Below are positions 34,286 to 43,852 of a DNA stretch of 64,000 nucleotides, in pieces; position 1 is the first letter of the stretch; each line of letters opens with the position of its first letter. The notes beneath the pieces are model-generated. The model saw nothing but the letters and a program-made list of their open reading frames with translations. It had not been told where the DNA came from and made no database searches. The DNA is from Phycicoccus sp. CSK15P-2 (GTDB lineage: Bacteria; Actinomycetota; Actinomycetes; Actinomycetales; Dermatophilaceae). The stretch is taken from contig NZ_JAFDVE010000014.1 in assembly GCF_016888005.1 (NCBI RefSeq), positions 160,626-224,625 of the forward strand, in the 5' to 3' direction. The position numbers were made by a program, and so were the translations under genes.

Positions 34286-35326
34286 GTGCGTGCGCTGCGG
34301 AAGGTCACGGCCGGTCCGGGTCTGGAGCTCGTCGACGTGCCCGAGCCCGAGTACGGCCCCAAGGACGTCCTCGTGCGGGTCCTGCGGGCGGGCATCTGCG
34401 GCACCGACCTCCACCTGCGCGCCTGGGACGAGTGGGCCGCGTCGACGGTGCAGGCGCCGCTGACGATCGGGCACGAGTTCTTCGGCGAGGTCGTCGCGGT
34501 GGGCGCGGACGTCGACCACGTCGCGGTCGGCGACCACGTCTCGGGCGAGGGGCACGTCGTCTGCGGCACGTGCCGCAACTGCCGCGCCGGGCGCCGGCAC
34601 CTATGCATCAACACCTCGGGGGTCGGCGTGAACCGGGACGGCGCGTTCGCTGACCTCGTCGTCGTGCCGGCCTCCAACGCGTGGGTCCAGCCGGCCGGTC
34701 TCGACCCGGACCTCGGCGCACTGTTCGACCCGCTCGGCAACGCGGTGCACACGGCGCTGCAGTGGCCGGTCGTGGGCGAGGACGTCGTCGTCACCGGCGC
34801 GGGGCCGATCGGGGTGATGGCCACGGCGGTGGTCCGGCACGCGGGTGCGCGGCGCATCGCGGTCACCGACATGTCCGCCGACCGGCTGGCGCTCGCCGTG
34901 GCCGCCGGCGCCGACCTCGCGGTCGACGTCTCCCGCGGGCAGTCGCTCGCGGACGCGCAGGAGGCGCTCGGGATGGTCGAGGGCTTCGACATCGCGCTCG
35001 AGATGTCGGGTGCCCCCGCCGCCGTCGAGGACCTGCTCGCGAACATGAACCACGGCGGCCGGGTGGCGATGCTCGGGCTGCCGACGGACCGCTACGCCAT
35101 CGACTGGGGCCGGGTCATCACGCACATGATCACGCTGCGTGGCATCTACGGGCGCGAGCTGTTCGAGACCTGGTACCTCATGGGGTCGATGCTCGCGTCG
35201 TCGCCGGCGCTGCGGGAGGCGGTCTCGTCCGTCGTGACCGGGCGCTACCCGGCACAGGAGTGGGAGGACGCCTTCGCGGAGACCGCGTCCGGGCACGGCG
35301 GGAAGGTGCTCCTCGACTGGAGCTGA
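34286..35326 (+). CDS. tdh: L-threonine 3-dehydrogenase
   Basis: A 346-residue zinc-dependent medium-chain dehydrogenase oxidising threonine to 2-amino-3-ketobutyrate. It has the catalytic Cys in [25 protein letters not shown], the structural-zinc cysteines C-x2-C-x2-C-x7-C in [15 protein letters not shown], the NAD motif [10 protein letters not shown] and a TDH-specific [15 protein letters not shown] 34286 is chosen because it matches the family start ([12 protein letters not shown]) and the leaderless spacing. Its product is unstable and is used by Kbl encoded 108 bp downstream, so the two form a threonine-to-glycine pathway. Confidence 0.94.
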   Translation: MRALRKVTAGPGLELVDVPEPEYGPKDVLVRVLRAGICGTDLHLRAWDEWAASTVQAPLTIGHEFFGEVVAVGADVDHVAVGDHVSGEGHVVCGTCRNCRAGRRHLCINTSGVGVNRDGAFADLVVVPASNAWVQPAGLDPDLGALFDPLGNAVHTALQWPVVGEDVVVTGAGPIGVMATAVVRHAGARRIAVTDMSADRLALAVAAGADLAVDVSRGQSLADAQEALGMVEGFDIALEMSGAPAAVEDLLANMNHGGRVAMLGLPTDRYAIDWGRVITHMITLRGIYGRELFETWYLMGSMLASSPALREAVSSVVTGRYPAQEWEDAFAETASGHGGKVLLDWS

Positions 35327-35434
35327 CCCGGCGTCGGGCGCTGGGGCGGCCTCGCGGGCGGTCCCCGGACGGCCTCTACGCTGACGGGGTCGGCGCCCAA
35401 CCCAGGTCGCCGCCCCCACGACGAGGAGCCGCAC

Positions 35435-36628
<1,194 letters not shown>

Positions 36629-36647
36629 CCGGCGTCGGCTCCGGACC

Positions 36648-38180
36648 TCAGTCCCGGACCCGGCTGCGGGCCAGGGCGATCCGCTCGGGAGTGTGCAGCC
36701 GGACCATCGTCCGGGTCGTCGTCGCCGGCACCCGCCCGGGGGTCAGGAGCGACACGGCCACCGCGGTGCCGGCCGCGAGCGGCACGGCCCACAGCGCCGG
36801 GTTGGCGAGCAGTGCGCCGACCCATCCGCCGAGGTCCCCGCGGAGCATCGTCGTTCCGAGCGCGGCGACCGTGGCCGTCCCCCCGGTGAGCACCCCGGCC
36901 AGCGCGCCCGTCGTCGAGAGCCGACGCCACCAGACCCCGAGGATGATGAGCGGCGCGAACGTGGCGGCGGCGACGGCGAAGGCGAGACCGACGGTCGTCG
37001 CCAGACCGAGCGGCTCGATGGCGCGGCTCAGCAGGTAGGGCAGGACCACCGCGGCGACGGCGGCGAACCGGAAGCCGCGCACCGCCGGTGCGTCGCCGCC
37101 GGTGAGGCGGGCCAGCCGCGGGCGGAGCACCTCCTGGTCGATGACGCCCGTCACCGACATCGCGAGCCCCGACGCCGTCGAGAGGAACGCCGCGAACGCG
37201 CCCCCGGCGAGCATCGCGGTGAGCAGGTCGGCACCGAGGCCCCCGGCGAGCTCGCCCGGGATGCGCAGCACGATGGAGTCCTGGCGCACGCCGTCCGGCA
37301 GCGTCGGGTAGACGACGCGGCCGAGGGCGGCGTAGACCGGGGGCAGCAGGTAGAAGGTGCCGAGCAGGGCGATGACCGTCACGGTCGTACGGCGCGCGCC
37401 GACGCCGTCCGGGTTCGTGTAGTACCTCACGAGGACGTGCGGCAGCCCCATCGTGCCGAGGCTCAGCGCGAGCACGGTGGAGGCCGTCCGGTAGAGCGTG
37501 TGGTCGTCCGGGGCGCCGGTGCGCAGCGGCGAGTGCCACTCCGGTGGCACGACCGGCGCGGGATGCCCGGCCCGGAACCACAGGAAGAGCAGGACGAAGG
37601 CGGGCACCGCGAGCGCGGTGAGCTTGACCCAGTACTGCACCGCCTGGACGAACGTGATCGAGCGCATCCCGCCCGCGCCGACCGCGGCCGCGATGACGAC
37701 CATGACGACGAGGCCCCCGACCCACTGCGGGGCTCCCGTGACGAGGGTCAGGGTGAGACCCGCGCCCTGGAACTGCGGGACGAGGTACAGCCAGCCGATG
37801 GCCACGACGAGCACGGACGAGACGAGCCGGATCGCGCGCGACCCGAGCCGTGCCTCGGCGAAGTCCGGCAGCGTGTAGGCACCCGAGCGTCGCATCGGGG
37901 CCGCCACCATAACGAGGAGGACGAGGTAGCCGAGGGTGTAGCCGATCGGGAGCCACAGCATGTCGACCCCGCTGCCGTAGACGAGCCCCGCGACGCCGAG
38001 GAAGCTCGCGGCCGAGAGGTACTCACCCCCGATCGCGGAGGCGTTGAGCCGCGGTGAGACGGTGCGGCCTGCCACGTAGAAGTCGCTCGTGCGCCGCGAC
38101 AGGCGCAGCCCGAGACCGCCCACAGCGAGCGTCGTCAGGCACACGAGGACGACAGCGACGAGCGAGAGCGGCTGGCTCAC
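36648..38180 (-). CDS. Sodium:solute symporter, monocarboxylate type (ActP/MctC-like)
   Basis: A 510-residue symporter with about 13 membrane segments. It has the SSS-family features RRTSDFYVAGRTVSP and NASAIGGEYLSAASFLGVAGLVY in the first helices, and the sodium-site region LAGGAFAAFLSTASGLAMSV near residue 330. The ASFLG start resembles acetate/pyruvate carriers (ActP, corynebacterial MctC). It overlaps the upstream small membrane gene by 4 bases and is the last gene of an operon with a LytTR regulator and LytS-type kinase, so its synthesis is likely controlled by an external carboxylate signal. Acetate uptake would fit acs in the same window. Confidence 0.9.
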   Translation of the reverse strand: MSQPLSLVAVVLVCLTTLAVGGLGLRLSRRTSDFYVAGRTVSPRLNASAIGGEYLSAASFLGVAGLVYGSGVDMLWLPIGYTLGYLVLLVMVAAPMRRSGAYTLPDFAEARLGSRAIRLVSSVLVVAIGWLYLVPQFQGAGLTLTLVTGAPQWVGGLVVMVVIAAAVGAGGMRSITFVQAVQYWVKLTALAVPAFVLLFLWFRAGHPAPVVPPEWHSPLRTGAPDDHTLYRTASTVLALSLGTMGLPHVLVRYYTNPDGVGARRTTVTVIALLGTFYLLPPVYAALGRVVYPTLPDGVRQDSIVLRIPGELAGGLGADLLTAMLAGGAFAAFLSTASGLAMSVTGVIDQEVLRPRLARLTGGDAPAVRGFRFAAVAAVVLPYLLSRAIEPLGLATTVGLAFAVAAATFAPLIILGVWWRRLSTTGALAGVLTGGTATVAALGTTMLRGDLGGWVGALLANPALWAVPLAAGTAVAVSLLTPGRVPATTTRTMVRLHTPERIALARSRVRD

Positions 38181-38554
38181 GGCTCCTCGACGACGTCGGC
38201 GAAGTCGGCCTCGAGCCGCTCGCTCTGCCGGGCGTACCACCGGGCCAGCACCCACGCGGCCGGGTAGACGGCCACCCCGAGCACGAGCCACGGGGAGGGG
38301 ATGCCGAACAGCGCCGTGCCCTGGGTCGTCGGGACGAGCACGAGGACGAGGGGCAGCGCGGCGAGCCCGAGGACGGTGAGCGACAGCACGAGGAGGGAGA
38401 GCCGCAGCTGGGCCCGCAGCAGGCCGTCGAGGTAGACGTCCCCGAGGGCGGTCTGCTCGTCGAGCTCACGGGAGACCGGACGCGACCCGGGCGGCACGGC
38501 ACCGCGCCGCGAGCTCGTCACCCGGACGCGGTCCGGTGTCGGTGTCGTCTCCAC
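38177..38554 (-). CDS. Small membrane partner of the symporter (DUF485/MctB-like)
   Basis: The 125-residue protein has a hydrophilic N-terminus, two membrane helices (~58-80 and 92-112) and an acidic C-terminus (SERLEADFADVVEEP). It sits directly upstream of the symporter gene, overlapping it by GTGA, like YjcH before ActP and MctB before MctC. Such small proteins accompany these carriers with an unclear role. It begins at GTG 38554, two bases after the regulator stop. The sequence is too divergent for a firm DUF485 call, so the assignment is by topology and position. Confidence 0.75.
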   Translation of the reverse strand: METTPTPDRVRVTSSRRGAVPPGSRPVSRELDEQTALGDVYLDGLLRAQLRLSLLVLSLTVLGLAALPLVLVLVPTTQGTALFGIPSPWLVLGVAVYPAAWVLARWYARQSERLEADFADVVEEP

Positions 38555-38556
38555 GG

Positions 38557-39336
38557 TCAGCCCCCGGCGCGGCGGTCGCCGGTGGGACGGCGCAGGAGGG
38601 TGTGCCGCAGCTCCTTGGTGTGCCGGCGGCTCACCTGGAGCTCGACTTGGCCGACGAGGACCGAGCAGCGGCCGTGGTCCATCCGGACCTCGCGGACGTG
38701 CGCCAGCGCGACGAGGGTCGACCGGTGAATGCGGACGAACCCGTACTCGGCCCACCGCTCCTCGAGGACGCTCAGCGGCACCCGCACCAGGTGCGAGCCG
38801 TCCTCGGTGTGCAGCCGCGCGTAGTCGCCGTGCGCCTGGGCGTAGCGGATCTGGCTGCGGGTGATGAACCGGGTCACGCCGCCGAGCTCCACGGGGATCG
38901 TCTCGTCCTCGGCCGGGGGCGGCGAGCCGTCCGGGGCCGCCCGCGTGGTGTCCCGGTCGCGCTGCTCGACGACCCTGCGCACGGCCTCGAGGATCCGGTC
39001 GTCGCGCACCGGCTTCATGACGTAGTCGGTGACGTCGAGAGCGAAGGCGTCGACCGCGTGCCGCTCGTGCGCCGTGACGAACACGACCTGGGGGCGGACG
39101 GCGAACCGGGAGATGACGCGGGCGAGGGCCATCCCGTCCAGTCCCGGCATGGAGATGTCGCTGAAGACGACGTCGACGTCCCGGGTGTCGAGGAGCTGGA
39201 GGGCGTCGGTGCCGTTGCCGGCGGTGATGACCTCGCCGATCCGCTCGTCCCGCTCCAGGAGGTACCCGAGCTCGGACAGGGCCGGCAGCTCGTCGTCGAC
39301 GACGAGGGCGACCAGTCCGGGCTCGCGGGTGGACAT
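38557..39336 (-). CDS. LytTR-family response regulator
   Basis: The 259-residue protein has a receiver domain (D14-D15 acidic pair, phosphoacceptor D60 in VVFSDISMPGLDG, VTAHERHAVDAF and a VMKPV lysine) and a C-terminal LytTR DNA-binding domain with IRYAQAHGDYARLHT, the FVRIHRSTLVALAHVRE block and a late RRHTKELRHTLL. It is the partner of the kinase encoded 23 bp upstream. LytTR pairs such as BtsSR and YpdAB control pyruvate carriers in enterobacteria, which makes control of the downstream carboxylate symporter likely. Start ATG 39336. Confidence 0.92.
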   Translation of the reverse strand: MSTREPGLVALVVDDELPALSELGYLLERDERIGEVITAGNGTDALQLLDTRDVDVVFSDISMPGLDGMALARVISRFAVRPQVVFVTAHERHAVDAFALDVTDYVMKPVRDDRILEAVRRVVEQRDRDTTRAAPDGSPPPAEDETIPVELGGVTRFITRSQIRYAQAHGDYARLHTEDGSHLVRVPLSVLEERWAEYGFVRIHRSTLVALAHVREVRMDHGRCSVLVGQVELQVSRRHTKELRHTLLRRPTGDRRAGG

Positions 39337-39359
39337 GGGGCGAAGCCTACGGCGCGGTC

Positions 39360-40556
39360 TCAGCCCTGGGCATGGACTCCGGGTGCGAACTTCGGCACCC
39401 GGAAGGTCACCTTGGTCCCCGCCCCGGGGGCGGTCTCGACGGCCAGCCCGAACTCGTCGCCGTAGACCTGCCGTAGCCGGGCGTCGACGTTTCCCAGACC
39501 CACCGAGTCGGCGGAGTGTGCACCGTCGAGGATCGTCCGGACCCGTTCGGGGTCGGTGCCGACGCCGTCGTCCTCGATCGCGATCTCGGCCTCGGCGCCC
39601 AGGTCGGTCGCGGTGATGGTCACGTGGCCGACGCCCTCCTTCGTCGCGAGGCCGTGCCGGACGGCGTTCTCGACGAGTGGCTGCACCGCGAGGTACGGCA
39701 GGGACACCGGCAGCACCTCGGGGGCGACGAGCAGCGACACCTGCAGGCGGTCGCCGAACCTCGCCTGCTCCAGGACGAGGTAGCGCTCGACGTTGCGCAG
39801 CTCCTCGGCGAGTGTCGTGAAGGGGCCGCCGCTGCGCAGGGCGTACCGGGTGAAGTCGGCGAAGTCGAGGAGGAGGTCCCGGGCGCGGTCGGGGTCGGTG
39901 CGGACGAACGAGGCGATCGCGGCGAGGCTGTTGTAGATGAAGTGCGGGCTGATCTGTGCCCGCAGGGCCCGCAGCTCGGCCTCCATGACCCGGTTGCGGG
40001 TACGCGCGAGCTCGGCGAGGGCGAGCTGGCTGCTCACCCAGGCCGCGACCTCCTCGGTCGCACGCAGCAGGCCGGGGGACGACAGGTTGGTCCAGGCCGT
40101 GATCGTGCCGACGACGAGGTCGTCGGTGACGAGCGGGGCGGTGACGGCGGCCCGGACGGGGCAGTTGGGGTCCGTGCACGCGACGGCGTCGGACCCGTGG
40201 GCGGACGTGCGGCCGGTCTCCAGGGTCCTCTCGCCGAGCGGCACGGCGAGGTCGCGGTGGTGCTCGCCGCTGCCGGTCCAGGACAGCACGCTGCCGGGTC
40301 CGGCGATGGAGACCGCGTGCGCGCCGAGGATGCTCAGCAGGTACCGGCCGGCGCGCTCGGCGGCGTCGGGGGTCAGGCCGTCCCCGAGGTGGCGCGAGGC
40401 GAGCGAGGCCGTGTGCAGCGTCGCGTACGTGGCGCGGTCGGTCTCGGAGATGAAGCCGCGGCGACGGCTGCGGCGCAGGAGGGCGAGCACGGTCCACAGC
40501 ACGAGCATCGTCCCGGCGACGAGCACCGCCGTCGGCCAGTGGATGCTGCCCGTCAT
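39360..40556 (-). CDS. LytS-type sensor histidine kinase
   Basis: A 398-residue kinase with one N-terminal membrane segment (~8-28), a GAF-like cytosolic domain (~45-190) and a His_kinase module: the phosphorylated His in RAQISPHFIYNSLAAI near 215, an N-box (VQPLVENAVRHGL) and G-box (EDDGVGT and GLGNVDARLRQVYG). With a single membrane helix it lacks the 5-helix LytS sensor, and the GAF domain holds a pair of cysteines (ACTDPNCPVRAA) that could bind metal or sense redox. The gene heads the operon kinase-regulator-small membrane protein-symporter. Start ATG 40556. Confidence 0.92.
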   Translation of the reverse strand: MTGSIHWPTAVLVAGTMLVLWTVLALLRRSRRRGFISETDRATYATLHTASLASRHLGDGLTPDAAERAGRYLLSILGAHAVSIAGPGSVLSWTGSGEHHRDLAVPLGERTLETGRTSAHGSDAVACTDPNCPVRAAVTAPLVTDDLVVGTITAWTNLSSPGLLRATEEVAAWVSSQLALAELARTRNRVMEAELRALRAQISPHFIYNSLAAIASFVRTDPDRARDLLLDFADFTRYALRSGGPFTTLAEELRNVERYLVLEQARFGDRLQVSLLVAPEVLPVSLPYLAVQPLVENAVRHGLATKEGVGHVTITATDLGAEAEIAIEDDGVGTDPERVRTILDGAHSADSVGLGNVDARLRQVYGDEFGLAVETAPGAGTKVTFRVPKFAPGVHAQG

Positions 40557-40567
40557 GGGGGACACCC

Positions 40568-40573
40568 TAGGCT
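40568..40573 (+). promoter_or_regulatory. -10 element of the Fic-like gene (leaderless)
   Basis: TAGGCT ends 7 bases before GTG 40580. The gene is divergent from the kinase operon, only 23 bp away. Confidence 0.55.
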
Positions 40574-40579
40574 GCCGGG

Positions 40580-41446
40580 GTGCCCGTGGAACCCGCCTCG
40601 CAGAGCCCCGCGGTGGCCGCCGTGGCACGGCTCGCGGAGCTGCCCGGCGTGGCCGGCCAGGTCGAGGCCGCCCGCGAGGCGTGCACCCGGCTGAGATGGC
40701 ACCGGGCCCTGCGCAGGCGTGTCCCGGAGGCCGCCGCCGAGTCGCGGGTGCGCGGTGCGGTGGCCAGTGCCGAGCTCGACGGCGCGTCCCTGCCCGTCGA
40801 CGTCGTGCGGGACGTGCTGCGCGGGGCCGCGTCGTGGTCGGCCGAGCCGGACCCGGTCGAGCGCGTCGTCCGGCGGGCGGCCCTGACCACGGCCGAGACC
40901 GAGCACGTCGGCCCGCTCGTCCCCCGGGCACCGCTGCAGGCGCTCGCCCGGCTGCACGCCGTGGCCGCGGTCGGGACCGTCCGGGACGACGCGCTCGGTC
41001 GGCCGCGGGTCGAGGGGGAGGAGGGCGACGAGCTCGTCGCCGACCTCGGTCCGGCGCCGTCCGCGGCGGAGGCCGCCGAGCGGCTGCGGGGGGTCGTCGA
41101 GGTCGTCCTCGCGGCGCCACGGCTCCCGGTCCTCGTGGCAGCGGCCGTCGTGCACGCCGAGGTGATGACGGTCCGCCCTTTCCTCCGGGGGAACGGGCTC
41201 GTCGCGCGGGCCCTCGACCGGTGCCTCGTCCAGACGGCGGGCCTGGACCCCACCGGCGTCGCGGTCCTCGAGGCAGGGCACGGTGCGCAGGGGCCGGCGG
41301 CCTACCTCGGGGCGCTCGCCGCGTACGGCCGCGGCGACGTCCCCGGTGTCGGTCTGTGGCTCGGGCACTGCTCCGCGGCGGTCCGGGCGGCGGCCGCGGA
41401 GGGCGAGCGGGTGGCCGACGCCGTGCTGGCCGGCCGCCTTCTCTGA
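40580..41446 (+). CDS. Degenerate Fic-fold protein
   Basis: The 288-residue protein has an N-terminal inhibitor-like stretch (VRGAVASAELDGASLPVDVV resembles the Fic alpha-inhibitor region) and a Fic core near residue 195-215. The HPFxxGNGRxxR motif reads VRPFLRGNGLVARAL: the catalytic His is Arg and the second Arg is Leu, so AMP transfer is unlikely. Actinobacterial homologues are often labelled oxidoreductases without evidence. It resembles the gene position of Rv3662c before the 6C RNA. It is leaderless from the TAGGCT promoter, and function is unknown. Confidence 0.75.
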   Translation: MPVEPASQSPAVAAVARLAELPGVAGQVEAAREACTRLRWHRALRRRVPEAAAESRVRGAVASAELDGASLPVDVVRDVLRGAASWSAEPDPVERVVRRAALTTAETEHVGPLVPRAPLQALARLHAVAAVGTVRDDALGRPRVEGEEGDELVADLGPAPSAAEAAERLRGVVEVVLAAPRLPVLVAAAVVHAEVMTVRPFLRGNGLVARALDRCLVQTAGLDPTGVAVLEAGHGAQGPAAYLGALAAYGRGDVPGVGLWLGHCSAAVRAAAAEGERVADAVLAGRLL

Positions 41447-41661
41447 GGGTGCCCGCCCCGGCGCGCGCGGTGGCGCCACCGGTGGACGGCCACCGGTCCG
41501 GGGAGTACAACTGGAGGGACAGAGGACACCGTCCTCGGCACGACCTACCGCGGAACCGGGAAACCCACGCGCGGGCAGTCCACTGATGGACCGGTCGCCC
41601 TGGGCTCGTCCCACGGCGACGGCACGGAGAGCACGCCTGGTCGCCCGGGACCCCGCGGCAG

Positions 41662-41696
41662 GACGAGGCCCCCGTCCGAGTGGCGGGGGCCTCGTC
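41662..41696 (+). terminator. Terminator hairpin in the 645-bp gap before the GH16 gene
   Basis: A perfect 13-bp stem (41662-41674 with 41684-41696) and 9-nt loop, 216 bp after the Fic-like gene. In the stretch 41447-41661 I see no coding sequence, only GC-rich DNA with a local palindrome (GGTGGCGCCACC near 41470). 41697-41835 holds nothing I can assign apart from a possible promoter of the RNA that follows. Confidence 0.7.
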
Positions 41697-41835
41697 TCGT
41701 CCGCGGCGACCGGTGGACTTCCGGACCGCGTTCGGAGGGTGTGGGACTTAACGTCTGAGCGACGACTGAGGACGTTCCCGCAGGTCCGACCGTCGGGCTT
41801 GCGCAGAGTGGCATCCATGGGACACGATTGACCTA

Positions 41836-41935
41836 CTCGCTCCCCTTCGGGGTTGAGCGACCGGCGATCCGGCTTCTCCCCCCCGGAGCTCGGCTCGCCG
41901 ACGGCCCCGGTTGTCCCCCCGACCGGGGCCGTCCT
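41836..41935 (+). ncRNA. 6C RNA
   Basis: The two hallmark hairpins are present. The first pairs GGCGA-TCCGG (41863-41872) with CCGGA and TCGCC (41883-41899) around a loop holding the C run 41878-41884. The second has a perfect 12-bp stem (41900-41911 with 41922-41933) and a loop with six Cs (41915-41920). A small TTCG-capped hairpin lies just upstream (41839-41858). 6C RNAs are conserved in actinobacteria. The mycobacterial one lies next to the ssd-tad genes, as here, and acts as a small RNA through its C-rich loops. Ends and strand are estimated. Confidence 0.85.
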
Positions 41936-42091
41936 ATGTCCGCTCCCGGTCGTCACCGTGTGCGCGCCTCGGGTCGGTCTCCGCGCCCCGGGTCGCGAGA
42001 CCGGACGCAGGATGGTTTCCTGGAGAGCGACTGGGGGTCCGGCGACGATCGCCAGGGGAGCGGCACGGATCCTCCGGGAGGGAGTTCGGCC

Positions 42092-42985
42092 ATGAGACGT
42101 CTGTCCAAGGCCTTGTCCGTCATCGCGCTCGTCACCGCGGGAGCGGTGACGGGACCCCTCGGGGCGGCGACCGCCGCACCCGGGGACATCCTGTTCGCCG
42201 ACTCGTTCGACACGTACAACTCGGGCTCGTGGACCCAAGGGGCCGGCTGGTACAACACGGACACGTCACACGTGTACTACCTGCCGGACAACGCCCGGGT
42301 CAGCGGTGGTGCACTACAGATCACCACCCGCAGCCACTGCACCGCAGAGGGCGAGAAGCCCTCGATGGCCAACGCCACGGGCACTCCGTGCACGGGCAGC
42401 CAGAAGCGCAAGTACTCCACGGGACGCCTGCAGACCCGGTACCCCGTGACACCGAGGGGCGTGAACTACCGGATCAAGTTCTCGGCCCTGATGCCCACCA
42501 ACGGCAAACCGGGCACCAGGATGGCGCTCTGGGCGCGCAACACGCAGCAGTACTGCACGGATGCCGGACAGGTCACCTACATCGGTGAGTTCGACGGGCT
42601 CGAGTGGTACCCCGACAAGGGCCTGAACAGGGGGAGCTCGACGTCGCACATGTCGTGCTACACCTCCGACCTGTCGACCAAGCGACACACCTTCCCGTCG
42701 TCCTTCTCCGCCGGCAGCTGGTACGAGTGGTGGATCGACCGTCGCGGCAACTCCGTCTACTACTACGTGCGCGCCGGTGGCGCGGAGCCCTCGTTCATCG
42801 GTGCACACACCTGCACCTCGGGGCCCTTCAACCTCTCGCAGGCCCAGTGCGACGCGGTGCTCGAGGACCCGGTGAGCGTCATCATCAACGGCAACGCCTT
42901 CAAGGGCAGCGCGGGCCCGGACGACTCCTCCTGGTTCCCGAACCAGACGATGCTCGTCGACTGGGTGACCGTCGAGCAGCTGTAG
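42092..42985 (+). CDS. Secreted GH16-like (concanavalin A-fold) protein
   Basis: The 297-residue protein has a signal peptide (MRRLSKALSVIALVTAGAV to an Ala-Ala-Pro cleavage region, ~residue 30) and a jelly-roll body of Trp/Tyr-rich strands. The motif GEFDGLEWY near residue 170 fits the GH16 catalytic E-x-D-x-x-E, with a spacing close to laminarinase or agarase relatives. It also has cysteine pairs for disulfides. It may hydrolyse or bind a polysaccharide outside the cell. GGAGGGAG lies seven bases before ATG 42092. It separates the 6C RNA from the ssd-tad genes, which are adjacent in mycobacteria. Confidence 0.8.
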   Translation: MRRLSKALSVIALVTAGAVTGPLGAATAAPGDILFADSFDTYNSGSWTQGAGWYNTDTSHVYYLPDNARVSGGALQITTRSHCTAEGEKPSMANATGTPCTGSQKRKYSTGRLQTRYPVTPRGVNYRIKFSALMPTNGKPGTRMALWARNTQQYCTDAGQVTYIGEFDGLEWYPDKGLNRGSSTSHMSCYTSDLSTKRHTFPSSFSAGSWYEWWIDRRGNSVYYYVRAGGAEPSFIGAHTCTSGPFNLSQAQCDAVLEDPVSVIINGNAFKGSAGPDDSSWFPNQTMLVDWVTVEQL

Positions 42986-42997
42986 TCGCGAAAGGCC

Positions 42998-43029
42998 GGG
43001 CCGCGGGACCACCACCGGTCCCGCGGCCC
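42998..43029 (+). terminator. Terminator hairpin after the GH16-like gene
   Basis: A perfect 13-bp stem (42998-43010 with 43017-43029) and 6-nt loop, 12 bp after the stop codon. Confidence 0.75.
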
Positions 43030-43120
43030 GCCTGTCCACAGGGACGCCTCGGGCGCTCGTCGTCCACAGGCCCGGGCCGCTGGTCTCGTGTCCGTGCGCC
43101 GGGACGGCGAGGCTCGACCC

Positions 43121-43852
43121 ATGAGCACCGCACCCACCGTCGTCGCGGTCGTCGGGGCCTCCGGCGGCCTCGGCGCCAGCACCCTCGCGCTCGCCGTCGG
43201 GCGCCGGCTGGCCGCCTCGGGCCCGCCGGCCGTCGTCGCCGACCTCGACGTGCTGCGCGGTGGGCTCGACGTCACCGCAGGCGTCGACCACGTCCCCGGC
43301 CGGCGCTGGGCGGCGCTGGCAGCCGTCCGGGGCGAGGTCCCCTCCGGGCTGCTCGTCCCCTCGCTCCCGGCGGAGGACGGCTGTGCGCTGCTCAGTGCCG
43401 GCGGTCCCGGCCCGTCGTCCGTCCCCGACCCTGCCGTCCGCGACGTCCTCGCCTCGCTCCGCGCGAGCGGCCACCGGCTCGTCGTCGACGTCCCGGGCGC
43501 CTCGCCCGTCCTCGGGGAGGTACTCGCGCTGGCCACGCACGCGCTCGTCCTCACGGGGCTGCGCACCCGGGCCCTGGCGGACGCCGATGCCCTCGTCGAG
43601 CGGCTCGCGGCGCTCGGAGCCGCCGCGGACCTCCGGCTCGTCACCCGCGGCCCGCGTCCGTCGGCCGCGGTGCTCGACGACGTCGAGGCCCATCTGGGGC
43701 TCGCCCACCTGCACCACCTCGGGGACGACGTCCAGGTGGTGCGCGACGCCGAGCGCGGCCTGTGGCCCGGCACGGGCCGGGACGCCGTGCGGCGGTGTGC
43801 CGACCGGGTCGTCGAGCTCGTCGACGCCCCGCTGGGGGCGCAGGCGTCGTGA
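43121..43852 (+). CDS. Septum-site/CpaE-like ATPase of the Tad locus
   Basis: The 243-residue protein is a ParA/MinD-type fold matching the helicase/secretion-neighbourhood CpaE-like family (Rv3660c, Ssd). Its Walker A reads VVGASGGLGASTLALAVG, so the usual GK[T/S] lysine is replaced by Ala; ATP binding is probably weakened. Also visible are the switch-like VVADLDVLRGGLDV and a late VDVPGASPV. It lacks the ~100-residue N-terminal part of Rv3660c. Such proteins position the Tad secretion apparatus or affect septum formation. Start ATG 43121; it overlaps tadA by GTGA. Confidence 0.85.
   Translation: MSTAPTVVAVVGASGGLGASTLALAVGRRLAASGPPAVVADLDVLRGGLDVTAGVDHVPGRRWAALAAVRGEVPSGLLVPSLPAEDGCALLSAGGPGPSSVPDPAVRDVLASLRASGHRLVVDVPGASPVLGEVLALATHALVLTGLRTRALADADALVERLAALGAAADLRLVTRGPRPSAAVLDDVEAHLGLAHLHHLGDDVQVVRDAERGLWPGTGRDAVRRCADRVVELVDAPLGAQAS

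Noticed and set aside
36693..38057. A 454-residue plus-strand open frame
   Set aside because: It is antisense to the symporter gene, highly charged and without a domain; the symporter's membrane pattern is clear.
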